From Brachionus koreanus (taxonomy: Eukaryota > Rotifera > Eurotatoria > Ploima > Brachionidae), in the NCBI GenBank assembly GCA_016987375.1, contig PJRA01000048.1, forward strand, positions 1,336,389 through 1,400,388: 64,000 bases of DNA. The letters run 5' to 3'. Shown here one piece after another: positions 1-11,742 of this stretch. A program made the translations under genes and the position numbers. Each line of letters opens with the position of its first letter. Positions within the stretch are counted from its first letter, which is position 1. A model generated the notes under the pieces. It saw only the letters and a list, made by a program, of their open reading frames with translations, did no database searches and had not been told where the DNA came from.

Positions 1-692
1 CATTTTAAAAATTTTTTTTGCAATATTATAGCTAATTTTTAGTAGTTTATAAATAAATATATATATGATCCCCTGATCATTTGCATGATCGGGCAAGTTA
101 ACTTAACTTTTGTCCATTTACTTATGCATCACCCGTTAGCTAATATGAGACAAAAAATGTCAGCACATAAAGTCGAAATCAACATTTTCGATGTCGTACA
201 GATTTTAATAACAAAAAGATGGTATAAATGAACTATTTAAAGAAAAATTTGAAAAGATCAGTGCTTTAAGTGGACCGCTTATCAAGTTAATATAGTCATG
301 GCTTCACAATTATACACACAAAGTACTTAACTCAACGGTCTAATTGCCACTTAGTCTTTAACAATTTTTTATTACAATTTCTTCTAAAAGATGGTTTCCA
401 TAAAAAATATTTTATTCTTTTGTAAAGTAATCTAAATATGAAAACTTCGAAGTGTGAAAAAATTATGAAATTTTACTTTGAATGTTTCAAAAGTTAAGAA
501 ATTTTTTATTTTCTTAAGAAAATTTTTGCTAATTGATTGCTAATTCTCTTAAAAATATTGTTTGAGCTAAATCAAAACTTTAATTAAATATATTTCTTAA
601 ATGTTTTTAGTTTTCGAAAAAATTTATTTTTACAAAAAATTAAAATTTTAGACAAAAAAATCAGCTGAACAAGTTAAAAAATTAAAAAAGCT
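1..692. other. Intergenic, no gene seen
   Basis: AT-rich sequence with no open frame that looks coding on either strand. Its right end holds the 3' flank of the minus-strand MRGBP-like gene. A short self-complementary stretch around 67-92 (GATC...CATGATC) has no obvious role. Confidence 0.5.
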
Positions 693-1079
693 TCATTTTT
701 TCTTTGAGTTTGATGATCTTGATTGAGATTTTGAACTAGATAATGACTTACGAGATTCTGTTTTAGCAGATTTTTCATTTGTTTTCACTTTCTCTTGCTC
801 TATTTCTTGATCTTTTCTAAGCTTAATTTCTGGTAATGAAAATTCAACTTCCTCATTAGGAAAAGCAACAATTTCATTTTCATCAAGACCCTTTAGATCA
901 TACAAAGTATTTAAATGCTCCCAAAGTTGATCAATAGTCAATTTTTTATCACTTAGATTATTGTATTTTTCATATATAAAAGCCATATGAAAGTGTTTGT
1001 TCTCACCAACTGGTTTGTGATCAATCATTGCATAAAATAGACTTACTTCCATTTCAGGAGTCCAATTTACACTAGACAT
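693..1079 (-). CDS. MRGBP: MRG/MORF4L-binding protein (Eaf7/MRGBP family)
   Basis: Small chromatin protein that, in the family, bridges MRG15-type proteins to the NuA4/TIP60 histone acetyltransferase complex in the nucleus. The 128-aa product has the family core: a WTPEMEVSLFYAM helix start, then HKPVGxNxHFHM, a WxHLxxLYD segment and an ExxIxxFPN motif before a charged tail. The C-terminal third is lysine/serine-rich and low in complexity, as is common for nuclear proteins. I chose the ATG at 1079, not the frame-open ATG at 1109, because a good 3' splice site (pyrimidine run, then TTTAG at 1082-1086) lies two bases before it and homology starts right there. The ten codons upstream are then outron or intron. 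No intron is seen inside the CDS. It lies about 0.2 kb downstream of the ACP gene on the same strand. Confidence 0.85.
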   Translation of the reverse strand: MSSVNWTPEMEVSLFYAMIDHKPVGENKHFHMAFIYEKYNNLSDKKLTIDQLWEHLNTLYDLKGLDENEIVAFPNEEVEFSLPEIKLRKDQEIEQEKVKTNEKSAKTESRKSLSSSKSQSRSSNSKKK

Positions 1080-1273
1080 ATCTAAAGAAAAATAATTTTT
1101 CAATGTCAAATAGAACTTTGTTTATAACCGAAATTATCTATTTGACTTTTATTACATTTTCAACTGTAATCAAAAATAGATCTAGAAAAATTTGTTTTAA
1201 ATTTTTTTTATTTTATGACAAAAAAAACTAATTTATTATTTTTATGTTTTGATGTGATTAAATTTTATAGAAT

Positions 1274-1833
<560 letters not shown>

Positions 1834-3442
1834 TTTTACTAGCTCTAATTCAAGATAATTTTTCTGGTCAAAGCACTTGGAATTGGATAAATTAATTAAA
1901 ATTTATTCAAAAATTTTTCTGGCGTTAGAAAAAATTTATACTTTGTTTTGAAAAGATTAGTACATGTTTTGTAGTTTGTTCACGTTTCAAGCTGAGATTT
2001 TGTTCGGTTAATTTTATAAAACAAAATCTATTTTAACAAATTGATTCATTTGATCATCACTTAATTTTCTTTTCATTAATTTATTTTTATTTATATTTTT
2101 ATGAATTTTGGTGGCCCAAAATGGTTTCCTAAAATTCATATTTTTTCTGGAACTTATTTTCAAAATTTATCACTCTTGCCTTTTAATTAACCTCTTGCTA
2201 CGACCAATGTTGTCCTCATATGACACCATTAATGTGTTTTTAGTTTAATATACCATTTTATAGAGAATTTTTTTTTGATTAAAATGAGCCATTGAGGTAT
2301 TTTCCGTCTAGTTTTCAAGAAGATATGACTTAAAAACATTAAAAAATGAGCATTCTTCCAAAATCTATTAAACTTCGGTCTTTTATGTTTTTATTGAATA
2401 ACTTTTGATCTATAAAAGGTATTATCTTCAATTTTTGTACACATATAAAGGTAAATTTGAACTTTTAAATAAACATCTTAATGAAATGAAATCTTTATTT
2501 TTATCTTTAGTCTTGATTTTAAGCCTTTTTAAAGTCTTAATGCTAAATTTTTTTAAATTAATAATTTTGAATAAAAAAAGAAAAGATTACATATTTATAT
2601 AGTTAGTTTAAAAGCTTAGAGTTTGCGCTTTATTTTGATATATAAAATGTAATAGTTGCCTAATCAGTTTAGGAAAAAAATAGACAATATCTTGAAAAAA
2701 AAATTCATTTAATAAAAATTTTATTTAAGACAATATTTTCATTTTTTCTCACTATCTGACTAAAACATCTTATAGCCTTTTCAATATTTTCTTTTTTACC
2801 CTTCTGATATCATTAAAAAAACATAAAAGCACTTTTTTCTAACGCTTGTATCTTTGGAATAGCTTATATAATTCTCAAAATTTATTTTTCTCTCAAGGCT
2901 TAACTTTTAGCCCGCAAATATAAAAAAATTGATCAAGATTCAAAGAGCTATTTCATAAATAATAAGCACTAGAAAAAAGTGTCAAACGATACCGGACCTT
3001 CTACTGTTAAAAATATATTTTTATTTTATTGTTTAAAAAATATTGAAAGAAAAAATTATCTGACAATCTTTTGTTGCAAATTTATTTTGCCTAAGTGCAT
3101 GTTTTGAAAAATGTACTTATCTTGTCTTCTACTTTTAAATTTTTAAATTAAAATAATCTTCCTCTAATCTCATCTAGACCCAGAAAAGAGGTGTTAGACT
3201 GCATTGAATAGAATTCATGGAGCAACTGTGCATGGCCAGTGATTAAAATTGATTAATTTTGATATTATTTTTTGAACAACTCAAAAATAAAGCTTAATTT
3301 TAAAATTTTTATATGAATTGTATACACTAAAAATTTTATAAAATTTTAGTTCAAAGTATATGTTTTTTTTTAAATTCTTAGATGTTATTAGAAAAAAAAA
3401 GAATAAAATATTTTATTTAATTTTATAAAGCTTGTTTTAAAA
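1834..3442. other. Intergenic between ACP and oxygenase genes
   Basis: This is the shared upstream region of two divergently transcribed genes. I see only AT-rich sequence with scattered short frames (for example 2405-2602 plus) that have the composition of noise. No repeat or RNA gene was recognised. Confidence 0.5.
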
Positions 3443-6001
3443 ATGGCCAGCAAACGACGATACTTTCAAGATTATGAAGATTATGAGGAATCTTCTTCTG
3501 ACAACTCTCTAAATAATGAATCAGATGAAGAAAGTGATTCCAGCAACAAAGAAAATAGTAATTTGCAATCGTCAAATAATCCAAAATCAGTGAAAAAATT
3601 AAAAAAAGGTAGCATATTTTTAAACATTAGTAAAAATTTTTCTCATGAATTTTTCAGACGAAGCCGAATATCCGCAAGAAATTGAAATTATAAAAGAAGC
3701 TCTATCAAATGCACCACCATCAGGTGAATACTCTGTAGGTGGTGAAGCTACCGAGCTGCCAACCATACTAGGCATGAATATAAAAAATTTTGGTGATGTA
3801 TCCTTACCACTTAGTGAATTTCAGGCAGAAGAAATCATTAAAAAATGCACTCAAGCTCCATACGGACACAACTTTGATACCTTAATTGATACAAAAGTAC
3901 GTGATTCATTCCAGCTCGAGCCATCCTCAATTGAAATTAAAAACCCTGAATGGACAGAAAAGCTACAACAGCTAGTAGACAAAGTGTGCAGTCATTTAGG
4001 TTGCAAAGGAAAAGCTGAAGCTAAACTTTACAAACTTTTGTTGTACAAAACTGGTGGTCATTTCAAAAAGCATCGTGACACTGAAAAAGACAAAAACATG
4101 TTTGCAACCATGGTTTTACAGTTACCAAGTATTCACACAGGTGGTGATTTGATTGTACACAATCCAGATAAAACTAAAACAACACATGATTTTGGTAAAG
4201 CAGCGAATAAAGCAGCTTTTAAAATTCATTATGCTGCGCACTATGCCGATGCTGAGCATGAATTAACAAAAATTACAAGCGGCTATCGAATTGCTTTAGT
4301 TTATTCCATATGCTGGATTAATGGCAATGGTATTTGTATATTCAATTCTAAAGATCATGGTTTGAGGCAAGCTTTGGATATCTTAAAAAATAAGGATCAA
4401 ATCATTGGAATTATGCTAGAGCATCGCTATACACCAAAATCGCTGCAACATAATGGAATTAGAGCCCTAAAAGGTATCGATAATGACAGATTAAATATGT
4501 TGCGATGTGCCAACCTAAAATTGAATGAAGAAGACAGATTTGATTTTAATTTAGTTCATGCATGCTTAACAGTCGAAAGTTATGATGTAGGTGACAATTG
4601 GGATAGCTATAATTATGGATATGATTGTGACTATAATAATTCAGATTATAAGTGGGAAGAAAATGAACGTAGCACTGAGATTAAGCAGTGGTACGACTCA
4701 GATGGAAAACAAAAACTGAACTTGAACAGAGTCAGCTTTAGCTCGCGTATTTTTGACTATGTAATCGATGTAAATAGAGCTCATGTGCTGCAAGACGATG
4801 ACTTTAAAAATGAGAAATCTTTCGGTAAAAAAGAAATGCAAGAAGAAATTGATTACACTGGAAATGAAGGCATAAATAAAACAACGGTCTATAATAGATA
4901 TTTAATGATATTGATGCCCAAAAAATACCAATTCGAGCTCTATTGCAGAGCGAATTTAAGTTTTGCAATTGAGTATTTGGGTAGTGCATATGATTCTATG
5001 TCTCGTGAAACACTTAGTGAAAAACTGAAAAAATGTGTCATGCAACTTAGTCGTGACAAAATGATACTTGATTCGTCCTTGGTTACAATCTTAAAGCTTT
5101 TGACCACAACTAATGATATTCACTTGGTGAAATTGTTTTTGAGCAAATTGCCGCGAATTAGCGATGCTTTGCTTAAGGGTATTTTGACTCTTATTTTAAC
5201 TTTTGAATGGAATGAGCTCGTCGTTCCACTTGGTTCTTTGCTCAATCATCGTGATAATACATTAATAACTTGTAAATTAGTCAAAGTAAATGTTCAAATA
5301 TGGTTTATATAAGATTAAATTTATTTTTTTTTAAGCAACTTATTGAGTTTAAAAAAGATGAGCTGGCATTTAAATGTTGTGAAAAATTTTTATATCCAAT
5401 TTTTGACGATGAAAATTATTTTAAAAAATTGAACAATCATAGTGATATGATTTTGAATCATTTTTTTACCATTTTAGATACAATTCTTTTGTTTGAGAGA
5501 CCAGACTTGGAAGATCAATTAAAAAAATTGGCTCATTTGCTCAGTGAAGCAAACTTGTCACAAGAAAAACTCGCTAATTTTGTACAAAGAATTGATAGTA
5601 AATTTGATTGCTATAGGAATTCACCATCAATTATGTCTGTTGTTAAAATGCGAATTAACTGGCTGGAAGGACAGATAAAACCTAATCTTGAGTTTAACTG
5701 GAGAATGAATGGGAGTATAGCTGGTCATCCAAGATTTGAACAATTTTTAAAAAGTGATGAGTCGACAATGGCTTATAGTGGTGTTCTTAGTGGCGTCGTT
5801 CAAGCGAGAAAGTTTATAAGTGTTTATTCTGGGCTGAAAAATGGTTATTCGGTTTCTATGAATTATTCTGGAACTGGTTCCAAAGTTGTAGTGCATATAA
5901 CCAAGACACCAGACTACTACAATTCAAAGCTTAAGATTTTAAACAATATGAAATCTGAAATCAACAATTTAAAGGAACGCTTTGGTCCTTTTTTGATTTA
6001 A
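3443..6001 (+). CDS. 2OG-Fe(II) oxygenase with long C-terminal extension
   Basis: Predicted 2-oxoglutarate/iron dioxygenase of the prolyl-4-hydroxylase-like superfamily; the substrate is unknown. There are three exons (3443-3608, 3658-5285, 5336-6001), all joins in phase, 819 aa. Residues 1-55 are an acidic, Ser-rich, Lys-ending stretch with possible nuclear-signal character. The catalytic double-stranded beta-helix is around residues 150-275. The iron ligands are the HxD of GGHFKKHRDT (H195, D197) and a distal H257, and R267 in SGYRIALVY is the expected 2OG-binding Arg. The remaining roughly 540 residues match nothing I recognise. They include an Asn/Tyr/Asp-rich patch and helical, Leu-rich segments. 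No signal peptide or membrane segment is seen. The domain type is confident, the biological role is not. Confidence 0.82.
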
Positions 6002-6769
6002 AATTAGTTTGTAGATTTTTTTAGGCTACTTTGTTTTTAATTAATTGTTTTTTTTCCGTTTTGTAAAAAAAAAGATCAAAACTTAATTCACTTGTGTATT
6101 TCTTGATACCAATGTTATTTGTTTGTTATTTTGTATGTTAATTTCATTCGATAAAGTAAAACTTGAATATACTTGAGTTAATAAAATTAGATTTTTTTCT
6201 ATTTTATTTTTTATATTTAAAAGAATCAAAATCAGCGCAAAAAATAGAATTTTAGTTAAATGAAAAAATTAGCAGATTTTATTCAATGCTGCAATTAAAA
6301 ACTAATAGATCATCTCCTTGAATTACTTGAAGGCAAATATTTTAACAATAAAGATATTTTTATAGTTAGTTTATAAAAAAAAAAACTGATTAAAAGAGTA
6401 CCAAATACAAATGTTTATCTTTAGTTAAAAATAATAATTTTTGATTTAATTATTCTAATACGGAAACAAAAGGAGAATTAAAGTGAACCAGTTGCTAAAA
6501 ATTGCGTACTAATCAATCAATATAAAAAATAGATATACAAGTATGCAAATTAGATGTTAAAACTTATTATGTGTGGAAAAAAATAAAAGAACTTTCCCTA
6601 TAATCCTGGAAAGGCTTCAATTGTGATAAAATTCCTCTTAAAATTTTTTTTTTAATCAAGTTTTATTTACAAATAAATACATATTTCAATTTGAAAAAAA
6701 AAAAAATTTAAAAAATCAAAATATCACCAATTTGTGTGAAAACACTTTAACCCTAAAAATTGTAAAAAG
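6002..6769. other. Intergenic, no gene seen
   Basis: 3' flank of the oxygenase gene. It contains poly-A/T-rich stretches, including an A-run near 6696-6710 on the 3' side of the adjoining minus-strand retroelement fragment. No supported coding frame. Confidence 0.45.
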
Positions 6770-7385
6770 AAACATTGATTCATTTAAATAAATTTATGTA
6801 CAGAACAAAGAGCAGGGGACCAAGTACAGACCCTTGCGGAACTCCACTCAGTACCTCTGACCATCTAGAAACTTCGTCACCAATGACAACTTACTGAGTT
6901 CTCATACTCAAAAAGTCTTCTAACCAACTAACTATTTTCTCACCTAACCCATAATCACGTAGTTTGAAGCATGAAGAAGTCGTTGATGCGGTACAATATC
7001 AAAAGCCTTTGAAAAGTCTAATAGTATTTCATCCAAAGTGTTACCTTTTGCCAACTCAGTCGTGATCATATCAAGCGTTTCAAGTATGTTCGTGACATAT
7101 CCTTTCTTTGGAACAAATCCATGTTGACTGTCAATTATGAGACTATTCTCTTGAAGGTAAAACATTAGTCCATCCCTGACAATACCTTCCAGAACTTTAC
7201 ATGCAACTGATGTAAGTGAAACCGGTCGAGTTTACTTCCTTATTGAAAAAAAAAATTTATATTTGTGTTCATTTAGAGTAGGAAATAAATATTTGTAAAT
7301 TATTAAATTAAATTTTGTTATCAGTTTGATGTGATTAGGATTGATTCCAAGAGGGCTCTGTACTTTAGGTTGTTTTTGCTGGGGC
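6770..7385 (-). pseudogene. Decayed non-LTR retrotransposon reverse transcriptase
   Basis: Reading the minus strand from 7385 down gives successive RT blocks. These are a KVQSPLGINPNHIK block (like KSPGPDGIxPxxLK), TRPVSLTSVACKVLE (the YRPVSLTS block), IIDSQHGFVPKKG, LLDFSKAFDIVPHQRLL, WLEDFLSMRTQ and SGVPQGSVLGPLLFVLYIN. The blocks sit in different frames. A frameshift occurs near 6945-6965 and an in-frame stop follows MRTQ at about 6893. The YxDD catalytic block, the endonuclease and the 3' part are missing. This is the palm/fingers part of a CR1/Jockey-like LINE and is no longer functional. Confidence 0.85.
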
Positions 7386-8536
7386 TTTGAAGCAAATAAT
7401 ACCTTTTTGATTATTATAGGTAATTATTAACAATAATCTTGAATCTAACTGTCAGGTGTTTTATACATCTAGCAAATATTGCCCTGAAATGTTAAAGAAA
7501 CTTTTCTAAAATTGGATCTTTCACACTTTTCGAAAGCTATTTGTTACATTTGTAAGGTCGCATTTTCAATATGAATATGAATATCAATCGCATATAACAA
7601 GGAGAATGTGGAAACGTTCGAAAGTTAACAGTTTTGAGAAACCAATCTAAGCTAGAGAGACTTTTCATACGAATGTAGACTCATCAAGCTGGTGACTTAA
7701 TTGAGTACTTCAAATACGATTCCAAAATCTTCAAAAGGTAAACTCTAATTAGCTTTTGTTAGCATAACAAACAAGAGCTTCCTCGAAGATTAATCTGTTG
7801 TAGCTAATTACAATTATTGAATTTTGTTCATTATTTTTATTTTATAAATTTTTAAAATGTATACTAAATATTAACTTCCGTGAAATTATCTTAGTGATCT
7901 TTTCATTAGGTAGCATTTAGTTACTTGATAAATTTAATCCTATTCAAAACTTCAAAATAAAGAATTAAATTTTAAATTCTAAAAACGATAGATGTCCGTG
8001 CAAAGACTAGGCAATTTTATTTTAATAATTTCTTAATGAATATGAAAATCTATTAATTTTTTGGTCAGACTAAATCTGGGCGATGTATTTCAGCTTAAAC
8101 ATTTTTTAGAACGAATCTTTTATCTTAACAAAAAAAAGTATTTCAAAAGTTATTTGTTTTGTTCTTTTACTCCAAAATTCATAATGCCATAAAATTCTTC
8201 CAATTTAATAAAATAGATTTTCCCTTTTTTGTTAGAACTGCTAATTTTAAGATGTTCTTTTTTCAAAATCTATGAATAGAACTGCTTGAGCCTGAAAATT
8301 TTTGATAAATAATTTTTTTTATTTAATTTTCTATTTCATTAAGCATATACTTTGCAATTAGCTATAAATTGATGAATTTCTCACACTTGTTGAAAAATAT
8401 TGTATAAAATAAATATTTTTTTCGTTTTTTTTCCTATATTATTAATGTAATTAGACGATAGTATTTTTTAATTTCTCTTGGCAATAAAGATTATTCTATA
8501 AATTTAGAAATTTTGTGAAAGATAAAATAATTAGAA
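7386..8536. other. Intergenic, no gene seen
   Basis: No coding frame or structured RNA recognised. The left edge may hold further eroded retroelement sequence, but I cannot read conserved residues in it. The right edge is the presumed promoter side of the cysteine-rich peptide gene. Confidence 0.4.
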
Positions 8537-9107
8537 ATGAAATTCGCTTATCTAATGTTGTATGTTTTGTTCATTTTTAAAGTAATAGATGGAGTAAATG
8601 GACTTTGCTGGAGTAATGGATGGGGCTGTCAAGATAGTGGATGCAGTCGAAACGGTTTTAATTTTATTTGATCAATATAACTTAATTAAAAATTTGACAA
8701 TTAATATAAATCGTCTTTCTTTTTTTTTTTAAATTTTTAATAATTAAATATACAGTGTTTCTTCAATTAAATAGATTTATTTAATGGAATTCGATAACAA
8801 AGTTCTATCTAAAATTTTGAAATCATAAATTACATTTTCACTTGTGAATTAAGAATTAATTTTTTTTTTATTTTTTAAAATAAAATGTAGACACACTGTT
8901 TTATTTTAATTTATTAAAACAAATTCAAGCAATTATTTTTTAATTTTAAAGATTTGTTTAACTTTTTAAGGTGGATACTGTTATGCCAGAAAACGATACT
9001 GTCTAGTCAATAGAGTTCCCATTCCGTGTGGTCGTATTTGCTCATGTGGTGGAATTAGAGGAAAGAAATTGATCCAATATTTTGACAAATTTGATTTCGT
9101 AGAATAA
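8537..9107 (+). CDS. Small secreted cysteine-rich peptide (orphan)
   Basis: Two exons (8537-8654 and 8971-9107) encode an 84-aa product; the join completes a Gly codon (G|GT) and closes in frame to TAA at 9105. Residues 1 to about 22 form a classic signal peptide (MKF, then a Leu/Val/Phe core ending near VNG). The mature part, about 62 aa, holds eight cysteines. These include a GGYCY...RYC segment like the gamma-core of disulfide-rich host-defence peptides and a CSC pair, followed by a short basic/acidic tail without Cys. The spacing does not match any family I can name (not a clean CS-alpha/beta defensin or macin). It could be an antimicrobial, a signalling peptide or another secreted effector. 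The intron is 316 nt, longer than most here. Found by eye because each exon is too short to stand out as an open frame. Confidence 0.72.
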
Positions 9108-9859
9108 ATGAATGTTGAGTGTGCATAAAATATTAAAAAAACTTTGTAATAATTTCTATTTAAATAAAATATTCAATATAGCATTTTTGTTATTTAAATT
9201 TAGTAAATATCTAAAATAATTAGTTTTCTTTTTGGTCAAGATTGTTGGTAGAATTCTGAAAATGGTAAGGCAATCCACATTTGTTAGATGAAAAGAGGGA
9301 CAAATTTTTTAACAATATTAATCAAAATATATTTATAAAAAGCATTCTATTATTTTATTTTTAAAAGATACTCTTTTTTTAAATTTAATTTTTAAAACTT
9401 TATATAATCAAAATTTTAGGGTATTTTAAAATTGATCAGTATTTCTGAAAAGCAATTTTTTATTCAATAGATTTTAAATTTTTTCTTAAATTTGAAAAAT
9501 TTTTTATTTAATTATTCAATAAAGCTTTTGCTGTCTTATTTGGTCTTCCTGTTTTTTCGCCAAGCGATACATCTTTTGCAGATTGTGATGATTTTACATA
9601 TTTAAAAATCGAAATATTATAAATGTTTGTAAATTGCTTTGATCATCATGATAAAAATTTTAATAATTATATTAATTTAAGAAAATGATGAATTATTTAT
9701 GGTTATAAATAAGTCAGTCTTTTATCTAGTCCATTATTTTTTTAACTTATTATTTCAACTGAAAACTGAAAGATTTCATCTATCATAAAATAAAAAATAG
9801 AATTCACGATCGCCATAACTTTTTTGTTAAATTTAAAACATTTTTTTCAAAATTTTAAA

Positions 9860-9985
9860 TTTTTCTTACACTCAATTCTTTTATATATCGAATTTTTATT
9901 TTTGAAAATTCTTCACTCGGCCATCAAAACTGCCAAAACGAATTTTTGGCGATCCAGTGGCCGTCACCGATGGTACCCAACTCTG
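9860..9985. repeat. Diverged dispersed repeat, copy A
   Basis: This stretch shares an ordered series of words with 38050-38190: ACTCAATTCTTTTAT then TATC, later CATCAAAAC, then AGTGGC with GCC and GTAC. The order and approximate spacing are kept but many bases differ, so this looks like an old copy of an interspersed element. No coding content recognised. Confidence 0.45.
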
Positions 9986-11692
9986 ATTAAAAATAACTAG
10001 GTTTTCTTTAATTTAACTTTCAAATTATTAGCTCAAGACATTACTCAATTTAATCTAAATATTGAAGCAAATAAAAAAATATTTTTTTTAAAGAAATTCT
10101 TCAAAATTGAATTTTTTTGCTTTCAATAACTATTCAAAGTATAAGTAAGTAAGCTAACTTTTTATCACACTTTGATTTTTGTTAAATAAAAAAAATAATA
10201 AAATAATTCAAAAACAAAAGAGTAATGGTGTTGCTAATTTAAGCATATGAAAAATCTTAAAATAAATTAGGAAATGGGCCACTGCAACTTAAAGTGGTTG
10301 AATTCATTAATTAATACTTTTCATTTTTATTTCAAAATCAAAAAAAAACTAAAATTTACATTATTAAATAGTAATTCATATTCATCGTTAAATTTATAAA
10401 AAAAAATTAAATTAATATAAAGTTTAATATTTTATTTAGCAAGAAAAAAGTATATTTTAATTTTTAAAATGAATGAATTTAAAAAAAACCTTTAGCTATC
10501 AACTGAAATGTGTTAGAAATATTAGGCGGTTTGAGGAAATTATTTTCTTGAAAAAATAATTTTTATCATCAATAATCACTTATAACTATTTATATTGTTA
10601 GTTTTGAGCAGCTAACACAATTAAATGCTTTGGTGCTGATTCTAAAACACTAAAATTGGAGAATGAAATTTTTCAAATTACTTAAATACTATCAACTTAC
10701 TAAAATAAAATATTGCAACATTTTATGTCAATAGAAATCCCGAGATTTAAAATTATTGAAAATATTTTTTATCTAACTTATAGTATTTTTTAAAATAATT
10801 TCAGCTCTCTAAATCAATACTTAGTTTCAAGCTACTTGATGAATAATTGATTAACTAATCTAAGTAATAAAAACGGACTTAACTACCAGAGTGATTGATT
10901 GACGAAGCCTTAAGAAATATTTTTCTTAAATTTGAAAAATATGATATTATATAAAAGTTAAGTATTATTTTTATTTGGCTCATTGCTAAGGCTTACAAAT
11001 ATATTAGTTAATGAAATGGTCTTATTAAAAAAGTAATTTTAGAGTGATATTTTCAACAAAACATTGATTTTGTTTTAAAATAAGAAATCTTTAAAAATTG
11101 AATTTTATAGAAAAATTGTTGGTTTTGATAGTTTATTTTGATTACCTATATAAATATGGTTTTTTATAATCGTTTCAATTTGAAAAAAGATTGATTAAAT
11201 CATATAAAAACTAGTTAAATTGCAATAAGTTTTACTTCAAAAAGAATAAAAAAAAGCAAATTTTTTAATTCATTCTGTACATATTTGAACAACTTGTTTA
11301 TTTATTTAGAAAAAAATTTAAACTTGACAGGTTAATTTGGACCTCAAACGAATTTAGATAAATCAATATGCCTTATTTATCTAAGAGATTTGAGTTTAAT
11401 AAACAAAGTCTAAATGTCCAAATATTGAACATTTAAAATAAATGTACTCGATACCTTTGATCATATTTTATCGAAATTCAATATTTAGTTCATGTACTAT
11501 TTTCAATCATTATTTAGAATAAATTTAAATTTTCAAATTTCTAATATTTAATTCAATCAATTTTTATTATTTGATTTTACCTTTCGAGTTTTTTAAAGTT
11601 CCTTTTAGTTTTGTAATATTTTATCAATATAATTTAAAAGATTATATGATTTTTAAAATTTTAAATTTTAATCAGTGTAAAGTAGAAAAAAA

Positions 11693-11742
11693 AATCAATA
11701 TCTCATTTGTTATCAAGACTGATAACAAATGAGATATTGATT
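11693..11742. repeat. Perfect 23-bp inverted repeat, 4-nt loop
   Basis: The left arm 11693-11715 and right arm 11720-11742 are exact reverse complements, separated by AGAC. The arms are mixed sequence (ATCAATATCTCATTTG core), not simple AT repeat. No flanking gene is within 2 kb. Confidence 0.9.

Noticed and set aside
693..1109. Upstream ATG at 1109 as the MRGBP start
   Set aside because: A 3' splice site separates it from the ATG at 1079, where the conserved sequence begins.
2405..2602. 65-aa hydrophobic plus-strand frame
   Set aside because: Leu/Phe/Lys content is explained by T- and A-rich DNA; no supporting context.
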